Shown: positions 1 to 7,028, counted from the first letter of the stretch. The stretch: 8,865 bases of DNA from Lentimicrobiaceae bacterium (GCA_028697695.1 JAQVEI010000071.1:1-8865), one strand, 5' to 3'. Translations and numbers: made by a program. The notes: a model not told the origin generated them from the letters alone.

Positions 1-17
1 GTGTGCTCTTCCGATCT
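1..17 (+). other. Illumina adapter remnant at contig end
   Basis: The first 17 bases, GTGTGCTCTTCCGATCT, are identical to the 3' end of the Illumina TruSeq read-2 (P7-side) adapter, which in a library molecule abuts the insert. The genomic insert therefore starts at base 18. The adapter happens to supply an in-frame GTG, so gene finders will propose a false start at base 1 and a false N-terminus (MCSSD plus two bases of the next codon). This is a sequencing artefact, not a biological feature. Confidence 0.95.
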
Positions 18-699
18 AAGATTGCGTTCATATGAAGCCTGGGTCTTTGATCGTTTCAATCACAAAACCATTATCTCTGCTCCTGACCGCGATTTAATCC
101 CTCACGCAGGTAAGCATCAGATAGTTGTAGTGCCTAATGGCGTAGATCATACTTTTTTCAGACCGTTGAAGCAAGCAGTGACACATGATTTGGTGTTTAC
201 CGGTAATATGGGGTATCCACCCAACGTGAACTGTGCTGAATATCTTGTGAAACAGGTATTGCCGCTGTTGCACCTGTCCTATCCCGACCTAACGCTTATG
301 CTTGCCGGAGCCACGCCACATCCACGTGTTAAGGCCCTTGCCGGTAAACATGTAATGGTAACCGGCTGGGTTGACGATATTCGCGAATGTTATGCCGGTG
401 CCCGTATCTTCCTGGCTCCAATGCAAATAGGTACAGGCTTGCAGAATAAATTGCTGGAGGCCATGTCAATGCAACTTCCATGCATAACATCATCGCTTTG
501 TAATGCTGCGCTCAAAGCTGTACCCGGAAAAGACATATTGATAGGAGATACGCCCGGGGAGGTTGCTGCCCAGGTAAGGCGGCTTTTGGAGGATGAAGTG
601 TTCCTTAAATCGATTGCCAAATCGGGCTTCGATTTCGTGCACCGTAATTACAGTTGGCAAGGTGCTACCAGCCATTTGCTCAAGCTCATTGAGCAGTAA
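18..699 (+). CDS. Glycosyltransferase, GT4 type, C-terminal part (5' truncated by contig end)
   Basis: This is the C-terminal part of a retaining GT-B glycosyltransferase that would transfer a sugar from a nucleotide-sugar donor, probably in the cytoplasm, for a surface polysaccharide or glycoconjugate. About 226 genomic residues remain, whereas GT4 enzymes are usually 350-420 aa, so the acceptor-binding N-terminal domain is mostly missing. Counting from base 1, the visible motifs are the RLRSYE...FD linker (7-18), the VVVPNGVD loop (42-49), the F-x-G-x-M-x-x-x-PN strand-loop opening the donor domain (about 66-75), and the donor-site block G-T-G-L-Q-N-K-L-L-E-A-M (144-155). The NMGYPPN and GLQNKLLEAM pattern resembles the sugar transferases of exosortase/PEP-CTERM-linked clusters, but no such genes are visible here. 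The first Glu of the usual EX7E motif is Thr (145), as in that subfamily as I recall it. The true start lies off the contig. Family is sure; substrate is unknown. Confidence 0.88.
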
Positions 700-784
700 A
701 AATATGATTGGTTTGCAGTGTCTTCTTTGAGATTAAATACAAATTCAATGATGCAACTCCCTGAATACAATGGGACAATTTTCT

Positions 785-815
785 TTTGCTGACAGTGCTA
801 TTTTTAATACTTTTG
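785..815 (+). promoter_or_regulatory. Bacteroidota-type promoter (TTTG -33, TACTTTTG -7) for the sensor kinase
   Basis: TTTG at 785-788 is followed by a 19-base spacer and TACTTTTG at 808-815, matching the Bacteroidota housekeeping promoter (TTTG, then TAnnTTTG after roughly 19-21 bases). Transcription would start near 820-823, giving a leader of about 100 bases to the ATG at 920. It sits in the 220-base gap between the glycosyltransferase and the kinase. I see no convincing terminator hairpin or other gene in that gap. Confidence 0.6.
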
Positions 816-919
816 TATGATAGAGCAATTTAATAAATTTGCGGGTAAAAGTTGTTTCTTGTGCCAGAGGGGGTTACCTTCTTAGCATTTTTGCATTAAT
901 AAAGAATAGCGTATACTTT

Positions 920-3082
920 ATGAATTTTCCAATGCTTGTAGGTAAAACCATTGTCCTCTGCGTTTTGTTGTCAGTTGTTTTAGGTCTGCCACAGGTAAAG
1001 GCCAACCAGCCTGATAATTTACTGGACGAAAGGTTGAAACAGGCGGAGAAAATTGTTAACCAATCTCCGGATGAAGTCATTGTTGATATTGGCACGCTGC
1101 TTAAACAGCTCAAACCTGATGATAAGCCCCGCCGTGCGCTGGCAATGAAGCTATTGGGTAAGGCTCATTATTTTCTTAACAATCACCGCCAGGCATTGGA
1201 GTATTATCAGCAATCCTATCTGCTTTATTTGGAGTTGGGTGATACGAATGCAGCTGGAGGCCTGCTCAACAATATAGGTCTTATCCGTCAGGCACAGGGT
1301 GATTTTAGTGGAGCTTTAAAAAATTATCAGGAAGGTGCTGAGCTGTTGGAGAAAAGTAACAACAAGCCACACCTGTCGCTTGCGCTGAACAATATCGGCA
1401 ATATATATTATGTGCTAGGACGTTACGACAAAGCCATAGAATACATGAATAGTGCTCTTCAACTCAATGAAGAACTTAACGACAGCATCGGGTTGGCCAG
1501 ATCATACAATAATGTAGGTAACATTTATCTGGCGCTAAAAGACTTTACAGTTGCCGAGGAGTTTTATTTAAAGGCTATGGATATAAATAAGCTGTGCGGA
1601 ACCGATGCCAGTTTATCCAGCAGTTATAGCAATCTTGGCCTGTTATACAGTAGTACTAAAAAGTATGAAAAAGCGCTTGAATACAACAAACTGGCCCTGG
1701 AAATTTCACGCCGTATCAATAATCACCTAGGTATGATTCACAGCCTGGTAAATTCCGGTAAAGTAAGTCTGGAAGAAGGCCATACAGACCAGGCACGGAT
1801 ATTTTTGAAGCAGGCACTCCGGGTGGTAATGGTGAATAAAGACGCTTATGCCTATGCCATTGTACTTTTGGCACTGGGAGATCTCGAAATGCAGGCATCC
1901 GACGCGGATGCCTCCATAGCAAATTACAGTGAAGCTATGGGTTGGGCAGATAAAATTGGTTCTATTTCGCTTAAAAATCAGGGATATGAGGGACTGGCCC
2001 TTGCATGGGAAGCAAAAGGTGAGTATGAAAGGGCATTACATTACTTAAAACTCCATAAAGCCATAAGTGATAGTTTATACAATGATGACTATGCCGACAA
2101 AATAAGCAGGCTTAAAGTAAGTTTTGAATCAGAACAAACCGAACGCGATAACTCATTGTTAAGACAGCAAAATATATACAGTCAGCTTGCACTTAAACGG
2201 CAGCAGATTATTCGTAACCTGCTCATTATCATTTCAGTTATTATAGTTGTTTTTTCAGCATTTGTTTTTTGGCTGTATCAATCGAAACGGATTAAGAACA
2301 TCCTGCTCGCCGAACGTAATGAGCAGGTTTTTCAGCAAAAGGAGGAGCTTAACCTGCTTTATAAAGAACAATACAAACTCAACGAAACCAAAAACAAGTT
2401 TTTTAGCATAGTGGCGCATGACCTGAAATCTCCGTTTCAGTCTATTCTTGGCTTCTCGGAATTGCTCAGCAGTGAGTATGAGCATCTCACCGAAAGCCAG
2501 CGGATTGATGCTGCCAATAATATTTTAAAAGTATCCATAGATACCTATCGTTTAATTGAAAACCTGCTGGAATGGGGCCGTTCACAAACCGGTGCTGCCC
2601 AGGCCTCTATGCAGATTTTTAATGTTAAAGAAATGGTAATGAGTACTCTGCCGGTTTTCGAACCCATGATAAAATCCAAGAACATAGAGCTTAGTTACGA
2701 TTTGCCTGCTCCCTTGTATGCCTGGGCCGATGTAGATATGATTATGACAGTGTTGCGTAACCTGCTTTCCAATGCATTAAAATTTACGCCTGTGGGAGGG
2801 AAAATTCATTTGAGCGCTGCACTGTTCAATGATCAGGTGCGCCTTTCGGTGTACAATAGTGGTGATGGTATCCCGCCCGAAGTTGAAAAGCGTCTGTTCT
2901 CCCTCGATCCCAAAGTGCAGCGCGCCGGAACCCGCGGTGAGCGCGGCACCGGATTGGGACTGGCCTTGTGTCGTGAATTCATGGAACTAAACAATGGTAG
3001 CATTGTAGCTTCGACGGTTAGAGGCGAAAGCAGTACTTTTACCATCAGCATGCAGCCCAGGCATATGGCTGCCAAAGAATAA
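920..3082 (+). CDS. TPR-containing sensor histidine kinase (membrane-bound, no receiver)
   Basis: A 720-aa sensor kinase expected to autophosphorylate on His and pass the phosphate to an unidentified response regulator. Order of parts: signal peptide (1-28, hydrophobic core VLCVLLSVVLGL, cleavage near VKA); about eight TPR repeats of 38-40 residues (about 73-390); a short coiled coil; one membrane helix (433-454); a cytoplasmic coiled coil; HisKA with H-box FSIVAHDLKSPF (phospho-acceptor His500); and HATPase_c with N-box NLLSNALKF (614-622), G1 box DGIPPE (649-654) and G2 box GTGLGLAL (676-683). All catalytic boxes look intact. The repeats should lie in the periplasm and sense a protein or peptide partner. 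I chose the ATG at 920 because it begins exactly at a signal peptide; a TTG at 839 extends the frame by 27 residues with no recognisable content. No regulator gene is adjacent, so it is an orphan kinase here. Confidence 0.9.
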   Translation: MNFPMLVGKTIVLCVLLSVVLGLPQVKANQPDNLLDERLKQAEKIVNQSPDEVIVDIGTLLKQLKPDDKPRRALAMKLLGKAHYFLNNHRQALEYYQQSYLLYLELGDTNAAGGLLNNIGLIRQAQGDFSGALKNYQEGAELLEKSNNKPHLSLALNNIGNIYYVLGRYDKAIEYMNSALQLNEELNDSIGLARSYNNVGNIYLALKDFTVAEEFYLKAMDINKLCGTDASLSSSYSNLGLLYSSTKKYEKALEYNKLALEISRRINNHLGMIHSLVNSGKVSLEEGHTDQARIFLKQALRVVMVNKDAYAYAIVLLALGDLEMQASDADASIANYSEAMGWADKIGSISLKNQGYEGLALAWEAKGEYERALHYLKLHKAISDSLYNDDYADKISRLKVSFESEQTERDNSLLRQQNIYSQLALKRQQIIRNLLIIISVIIVVFSAFVFWLYQSKRIKNILLAERNEQVFQQKEELNLLYKEQYKLNETKNKFFSIVAHDLKSPFQSILGFSELLSSEYEHLTESQRIDAANNILKVSIDTYRLIENLLEWGRSQTGAAQASMQIFNVKEMVMSTLPVFEPMIKSKNIELSYDLPAPLYAWADVDMIMTVLRNLLSNALKFTPVGGKIHLSAALFNDQVRLSVYNSGDGIPPEVEKRLFSLDPKVQRAGTRGERGTGLGLALCREFMELNNGSIVASTVRGESSTFTISMQPRHMAAKE

Positions 3083-3133
3083 CCAATTTTGCTTCCTGGC
3101 AGTTATTGCCGTTATTAGTTGCACATTTTTTCT

Positions 3134-3141
3134 TAAGTTTG
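3134..3141 (+). promoter_or_regulatory. Putative -7 promoter element (TAAGTTTG) for ettA
   Basis: TAAGTTTG fits TAnnTTTG exactly and lies 19 bases before the ettA start codon, so transcription would begin about 10-15 bases upstream of the ATG. No good TTTG stands at the -33 position (only GTTA/ATTG-like sequence), so the call rests on the -7 element and its position. The 78-base gap after the kinase has no strong terminator; a 4-bp GGCA/TGCC stem near 3098-3110 is too weak to call. Confidence 0.4.
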
Positions 3142-3160
3142 CGCAAAACCTGAATTATTT

Positions 3161-4837
3161 ATGGCCGACGATAAAAAAATTATTTTTTCAATGGTAGGTG
3201 TTGGAAAAGTTATACCACCCAACCGGCAGATCCTCAAAGATATTTACCTTTCATTCTATTATGGCGCCAAAATCGGTATTATCGGTTTAAATGGTTCCGG
3301 CAAGTCGACACTGCTTAAAATTATAGCCGGTCTGGATAAATCCTACAAGGGTGAAGTAGTTTTTTCACCCGGTTATTCCGTGGGAATACTACAACAGGAA
3401 CCCGAATTGGATGAAACCAAAACGGTAAAACAAGTAGTGGAAGAAGGCGTGATTGAAACTGTTGAATTGCTCCAGGCATATGAAGCAGTAAATAACCGCT
3501 TTGCTGAACCCATGAGCGAAGATGAGATGAACCAGCTTATCGAAGAGCAGGGACGGCTAACCGAATTGCTCGACCAGCACAATGCCTGGGAATTGGATGC
3601 CAGGCTGGAACGTGCCATGGATGCACTGCGTTGCCCCGATCCTGAGCAAAATGTGAAAAGTTTGTCCGGTGGGGAGCGCCGCAGGGTCGCACTTTGCCGG
3701 TTGCTATTGCAGGAACCCGATATATTGTTGCTGGATGAGCCCACCAATCACCTGGATGCCGAAAGTATCGACTGGCTCGAACAACATCTTAAACAGTATA
3801 AGGGTACGGTTATTGCCGTTACACACGACCGCTATTTTCTGGATAATGTGGCCGGCTGGATTCTTGAACTTGACAGAGGTGAAGGCATACCATGGAAAGG
3901 AAACTACTCCTCCTGGCTTGAACAGAAAACAAATCGTCTGGCCATGGAAGAAAAAGCTGAAAGTAAAAGACGTAAAACCCTTGAGCGGGAACTGGAATGG
4001 GTGCGTATGGCTCCAAAAGCACGCCACGCCAAATCCAAGGCCAGGCTGGCCTCCTACGAACGGCTGATGAGTGAGGATACCAAACAAAAAGAAGAAAAAC
4101 TGGAAATCTTTATCCCCAACGGTCCGCGTCTTGGAAATAAGGTAATTGAAGCTCATAATATATCCAAGGCCTATGGCGATAAGCTGCTTTTTGAAGACCT
4201 GAGCTTCTCTCTGCCTCCTGCCGGCATCGTGGGGATTATAGGTCCCAACGGCGCAGGTAAAACCACACTTTTCAGACTCATAATGGGTTTGGAAAAGCCC
4301 GACAGTGGTACCTTCTCAGTAGGCGAAACAGTAAAACTGGGATATGTTGACCAGGCTCATACGGAAATTGATCCTGAAAAAACAGTGTGGGAAGTTATTT
4401 CCGAAGGCAACGAAAATCTGCAGCTTGCCGGCAAGCTCTTTAACTCCAGAGCGTATGTGGCCCGGTTTAATTTTAGTGGAGCCGACCAGGGTAAAAAAGC
4501 CGGAGTGCTCTCGGGCGGTGAACGCAACCGCATGCACCTGGCATTAACACTGCGCTCCGAAGCAAATGTGCTGTTGCTGGATGAACCTACCAATGATATT
4601 GATGTAAATACGCTGCGCGCATTGGAAGAAGGTTTGGAGAATTTCGCCGGTTGTGCTGTCATTATTTCTCACGACCGCTGGTTCCTCGATCGTATCGCAA
4701 CCCATATTCTTGCATTCGAAGGCGATTCAAATGTGGTGTTTTTTGAAGACGGCTATTCGGAATACGAAGAAAATCGAAAAAAACGGACCGGCAACGATAC
4801 ACCTCACCGCATAAGGTATAAAAAATTAAAAGCATAA
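3161..4837 (+). CDS. ettA: Energy-dependent translational throttle protein EttA (ABC-F ATPase)
   Basis: A 558-aa soluble ABC-F protein, nearly the same length as E. coli EttA (555 aa) and alignable along its whole length. EttA binds the ribosomal E site and gates entry into elongation according to the ADP/ATP ratio. Cassette 1 has Walker A GLNGSGKST (42-50), signature LSGGERRR (168-175) and Walker B with DEPTNH (192-197, catalytic Glu193). The arm insertion lies between Walker A and the signature (about 90-150). The P-site tRNA-interacting linker (about 245-325) holds the family-typical GIPWKGNYSSWLEQK and ELEWVR segments. Cassette 2 has GPNGAGKT (361-368), LSGGERNR (450-457) and DEPTND (474-479, Glu475). 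There are no membrane segments, which fits ABC-F rather than a transporter. Only 3 bases separate its stop from the next start, so it is probably co-transcribed with the SatD-like gene. Confidence 0.97.
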   Translation: MADDKKIIFSMVGVGKVIPPNRQILKDIYLSFYYGAKIGIIGLNGSGKSTLLKIIAGLDKSYKGEVVFSPGYSVGILQQEPELDETKTVKQVVEEGVIETVELLQAYEAVNNRFAEPMSEDEMNQLIEEQGRLTELLDQHNAWELDARLERAMDALRCPDPEQNVKSLSGGERRRVALCRLLLQEPDILLLDEPTNHLDAESIDWLEQHLKQYKGTVIAVTHDRYFLDNVAGWILELDRGEGIPWKGNYSSWLEQKTNRLAMEEKAESKRRKTLERELEWVRMAPKARHAKSKARLASYERLMSEDTKQKEEKLEIFIPNGPRLGNKVIEAHNISKAYGDKLLFEDLSFSLPPAGIVGIIGPNGAGKTTLFRLIMGLEKPDSGTFSVGETVKLGYVDQAHTEIDPEKTVWEVISEGNENLQLAGKLFNSRAYVARFNFSGADQGKKAGVLSGGERNRMHLALTLRSEANVLLLDEPTNDIDVNTLRALEEGLENFAGCAVIISHDRWFLDRIATHILAFEGDSNVVFFEDGYSEYEENRKKRTGNDTPHRIRYKKLKA

Positions 4838-4840
4838 AGT

Positions 4841-5512
4841 ATGCATAACCAATTGGTTGCTGTGCTTACCGGCGATATCGTGCACTCTTCACGTATGACT
4901 GCCCCAGACCTTAAACGGCTCCCGGGCGTCTTGAAATCGATTTTCAATTCCATTGACACAATTTGTAAACCTAAAACGCTTCCCGTTAAATATAGCGTTT
5001 TTAGGGGTGACAGCTTTCAACTTGTTGTGGAACCGGCTTTGGCGGTTAAAACCTGGCTGCTTATCCGCGCAGGATTGCGTGCCGCATTTCCGGCTCCCCT
5101 TAGCAGGTCAGTAGATGCCACAATAGCCATAGCTATAGGCAGAGTTGATTACCTGGCTAAAAACATCACCGAAAGTAGCGGAGAAGTATTTAATCTCTCA
5201 GGACGCTTGCTCGAAAAACTCAAAGCGCCAGGGCTAACCGGTTTTGTTTCAGCCAATGAACAGTTAAACAAAGAGGTGAATGTTCAACTGTTGTTAGCCG
5301 ATGAAATTATCCGGCGATGGACAACTGCCCAGACTCTTTTGCTGCCTATGCTGATGCAATCCTTGAATCAAAGTGACATCGCCCGCGAAACCAATACCCG
5401 TCAGCCAACAGTCGCTGCCAAGGTAAATGCCATGGGCTGGCATGCTGTGGAAGTGTGGATGGAATATTTTTCGGATCTGGTGAAAAATGGATTGACTTAT
5501 ACAACCGATTGA
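4841..5512 (+). CDS. SatD-like protein: cyclase-like N-terminal domain plus C-terminal helix-turn-helix
   Basis: A 223-aa soluble protein resembling the SatD family (named from the Streptococcus mutans acid-tolerance operon), of unproven biochemical function. Visible N-terminal blocks are LTGDIVHSSR (9-18, Asp12), FRGDSFQLVV (54-63, Asp57), IAIAIGRV (95-102) and SSGEVFNLSGRLLEKLK (112-128, Asn118 and Arg122). These follow the order and spacing of class III nucleotide-cyclase domains: two metal-binding Asp about 44 apart, then N-x3-R after a Gly. The usual adenine-selecting Lys, four residues before the second Asp, is Val53. Residues about 174-197 (N-Q-S-D-I-A-R-E-T-N-T-R-Q-P-T-V-A-A-K) look like a helix-turn-helix, followed by an aromatic-rich tail. 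The gene starts 3 bases after ettA, suggesting translational coupling, and precedes a DUF3307 gene, a pairing I recall in other phyla. Family call is fairly sure; catalysis and DNA binding are inferences. Confidence 0.68.
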   Translation: MHNQLVAVLTGDIVHSSRMTAPDLKRLPGVLKSIFNSIDTICKPKTLPVKYSVFRGDSFQLVVEPALAVKTWLLIRAGLRAAFPAPLSRSVDATIAIAIGRVDYLAKNITESSGEVFNLSGRLLEKLKAPGLTGFVSANEQLNKEVNVQLLLADEIIRRWTTAQTLLLPMLMQSLNQSDIARETNTRQPTVAAKVNAMGWHAVEVWMEYFSDLVKNGLTYTTD

Positions 5513-5563
5513 TAGTTACCAAATTGATACCAGTTTGTTTGTTTAAAAGTTCTAAATGTTCAA

Positions 5564-5657
5564 TATAGCCTCAAACGGCTATAATAAGCAAATATAGCCT
5601 TATAAAGCTATAAAGGTTGAGTATAGGTCTACAAGGCTATTTGTTAAATATATAACC
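5564..5657. repeat. Ordered array of TATAGCC-N6-GGCTATA dyads, 29-base period
   Basis: Three 20-base dyads with 7-6-7 geometry begin at 5564, 5593 and 5622: TATAGCC/GGCTATA (perfect), TATAGCC/AGCTATA (one mismatch) and TATAGGT/GGCTATT (degenerate). A seventh half-site, TATAACC, follows at 5651, again 29 bases on, three bases before the DUF3307 start codon. Half-site starts are 5564, 5577, 5593, 5606, 5622, 5635 and 5651, that is 13 and 16 bases apart alternately. The 9-base linkers and 6-base centres are not conserved, so only the half-sites are repeated. This looks like a cooperative operator array or a set of small hairpins in the leader of the downstream gene. It fills most of the 147-base gap; I find no clear Bacteroidota promoter or terminator there. 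Confidence 0.75.
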
Positions 5658-5659
5658 CT

Positions 5660-6421
5660 ATGGCAATGGCTTATTTAGATTCCGAATCCATATTGCTGTT
5701 CATCCGGTTGATGATAGCGCACCTCCTGGGCGATTTTGTTTTGCAGCGTACCACCTGGATAAATGATCGCCGGGTAAGGAAGTGGCGGTCCACGGGCTTG
5801 TATCTAAATGCGGGTATTATTGCCGTATTGTCATGGGCTTTGTCAGGCTACCATTACATTTGGACTATTCCCTTGTTTATATTTATCACTCACTTGCTTA
5901 TCGATCTGTTAAAATCCTCCGTACGGGATTCTCTGGGGATGTTTTTTGCTGATCAGGCTATGCATCTGGCGGTCACCATAGCCGCCGTATATCTTTATAC
6001 TTTTAACATGACTTCCGGATATAGCTGTTGTGCACTGGTTTTTGCAAGTCCGGATTTGTGGATTCTTGCAATTGCATATCTTGTCGTTTTGTGGCCTATG
6101 GGTATCGTTATTTCAAAGCTCACTTTGCCCTGGCAGCAGGAAAGCAATCAGCCCGATGGATTAAAAGATGCCGGCCGTTACATTGGAATGCTGGAGCGAT
6201 TATTGATACTCACTTTTATCTTCGTGAATCAGTTCTCAGCCATAGGCTTTTTGATAGCCGCAAAATCAATACTTCGATTCGGCGATATCCGCGAAAGCAA
6301 CAACCGTAAGGGAGCCGAATATATTTTGCTCGGAACCATGATAAGCTTTTCGGCTGCTATCTTTACAGGGATTATTGCCCAATGGTTATTGCGTATGCTG
6401 CACAACTCAGCCTTATTATGA
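5660..6421 (+). CDS. DUF3307 family integral membrane protein
   Basis: A 253-aa polytopic membrane protein of unknown function with six or seven hydrophobic segments (about 11-28, 47-65, 66-84, 98-115, 132-155, 180-202, 219-244). Conserved-looking polar motifs lie at membrane edges: HLLGDFVLQ (21-29), H-x3-D-x2-K (78-85, ITHLLIDLLK), DQAMH (98-102), GRYIGMLER (172-180), AKSILRF (201-207) and EYILLGT (220-226). These are the hallmarks I associate with DUF3307; buried His/Asp pairs hint at metal or proton chemistry, but this is conjecture. Start: the ATG at 5660 is used; an ATG at 5666 is possible and there is no clear ribosome site. It follows the SatD-like gene across the dyad array. No fusion domain is visible. 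Family call is reasonably firm, function unknown. Confidence 0.75.
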   Translation: MAMAYLDSESILLFIRLMIAHLLGDFVLQRTTWINDRRVRKWRSTGLYLNAGIIAVLSWALSGYHYIWTIPLFIFITHLLIDLLKSSVRDSLGMFFADQAMHLAVTIAAVYLYTFNMTSGYSCCALVFASPDLWILAIAYLVVLWPMGIVISKLTLPWQQESNQPDGLKDAGRYIGMLERLLILTFIFVNQFSAIGFLIAAKSILRFGDIRESNNRKGAEYILLGTMISFSAAIFTGIIAQWLLRMLHNSALL

Positions 6422-6532
6422 TAGCTACTTCTTTAACCAAAATTATATAACCAATGGGTAAGCGATGCTGTTGGACTGAAATTCCATCATGTTTTGTTCA
6501 AAGCTTCATTTACCCCGAAAATCAATTCATCT

Positions 6533-7012
6533 ATGATTAAAATTGACCGGCAATTGCTTGATGCCACCAGTCAGCGGGCGAGGGAATCTTCCCGGGGGCG
6601 GATGAACCACAACTTTCATTCCGGTCCGGCCGATACGCTTCAGCGTATGTTGAACGCTATGGAGCCGGGCACCTATATTCAGCCTCACAAACATGAGGCG
6701 CCCGACAAGAGGGAAGTGTTTTTTGCTTTGAGTGGTACATTGTGTATAGTAGAGTTTTGGGACGATGGGAGAATCAAAGATTTTGCCCTGCTCAAAGCCG
6801 GCAGTGAATGTAGCGGAGCCGAGATTCCTGCGCGCACGTTTCATACAGTAATATCGCTGCAAAGCGGTTCGGTAGCCTATGAAATTAAGGATGGTCCATA
6901 CATTCCCATTGAGGATAAGAATTTTGCTGCCTGGGCGCCTGCCGAAAATTCACCTCAGGCCGGCGCGTGGCTCAAACAATTGATAGAAAAGCTGAACCTT
7001 TCCATAATCTAA
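6533..7012 (+). CDS. wbuC: WbuC-family cupin-fold metalloprotein
   Basis: A 159-aa single-domain cupin, about the normal WbuC length. The family occurs in O-antigen and capsule clusters; its exact reaction is not established. The N-terminal block R-G-R-M-N-H-N-F-H (21-29) and Q-R-M-L-N-A-M-E-P-G-T-Y-I-Q-P-H-K-H (37-54) are family signatures. Likely metal ligands are His52, His54, Glu61 (cupin motif 1, with E-x6-G ending at Gly68) and His104 (motif 2, TFHTVI). The C-terminal YIP...DKNFAAWAPAE segment also fits. I prefer the ATG at 6533, which begins directly at the family's MIKIDRQLLD start; the in-frame TTG at 6494 adds 13 unrelated residues. The 111-base gap upstream shows nothing I can name. 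It sits away from any visible polysaccharide cluster, apart from the partial glycosyltransferase about 6 kb away. Confidence 0.82.
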   Translation: MIKIDRQLLDATSQRARESSRGRMNHNFHSGPADTLQRMLNAMEPGTYIQPHKHEAPDKREVFFALSGTLCIVEFWDDGRIKDFALLKAGSECSGAEIPARTFHTVISLQSGSVAYEIKDGPYIPIEDKNFAAWAPAENSPQAGAWLKQLIEKLNLSII

Positions 7013-7020
7013 AAATTGGT

Positions 7021-7028
7021 TACTTTTG
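7021..7028 (+). promoter_or_regulatory. Putative -7 promoter element (TACTTTTG) for hisS
   Basis: TACTTTTG is an exact TAnnTTTG match, identical to the element upstream of the sensor kinase, and lies 43 bases before the hisS ATG. The -33 region offers only TTTC at 6999-7002 (18-base spacer). It sits inside a perfect 7-base inverted repeat, AAATTGG at 7013-7019 and CCAATTT at 7040-7046. This suggests hisS can be transcribed apart from the cupin gene. Confidence 0.42.

Noticed and set aside
839..919. N-terminal extension of the sensor kinase from a TTG at 839
   Set aside because: The 27 extra residues match nothing and would place a signal peptide internally; the ATG at 920 begins the signal peptide directly.
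3098..3110. Terminator after the sensor kinase (GGCA-GTTAT-TGCC)
   Set aside because: The stem is only 4 bp and no T-run follows at once.
3669..4156. Long overlapping open frames on both strands within ettA (132 and 150 codons)
   Set aside because: They are shadows of the strongly supported ettA frame; their translations show no recognisable domain.
3161..4837. ABC transporter ATPase subunit
   Set aside because: Two cassettes in one chain with the EttA arm and tRNA-interacting linker, full-length similarity to EttA, and no permease gene nearby point to ABC-F instead.
5564..5657. CRISPR array
   Set aside because: Although the period is regular (29 bases), the constant parts are only 7-base half-sites separated by 6 and 9 bases, there are no spacers of 30-40 bases, and no cas genes are present.
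6489..6496. ATGTTTTG upstream of the cupin gene as a -7 element or start codon
   Set aside because: It lacks the leading TA of TAnnTTTG, and the ATG at 6489 is out of frame with the cupin.
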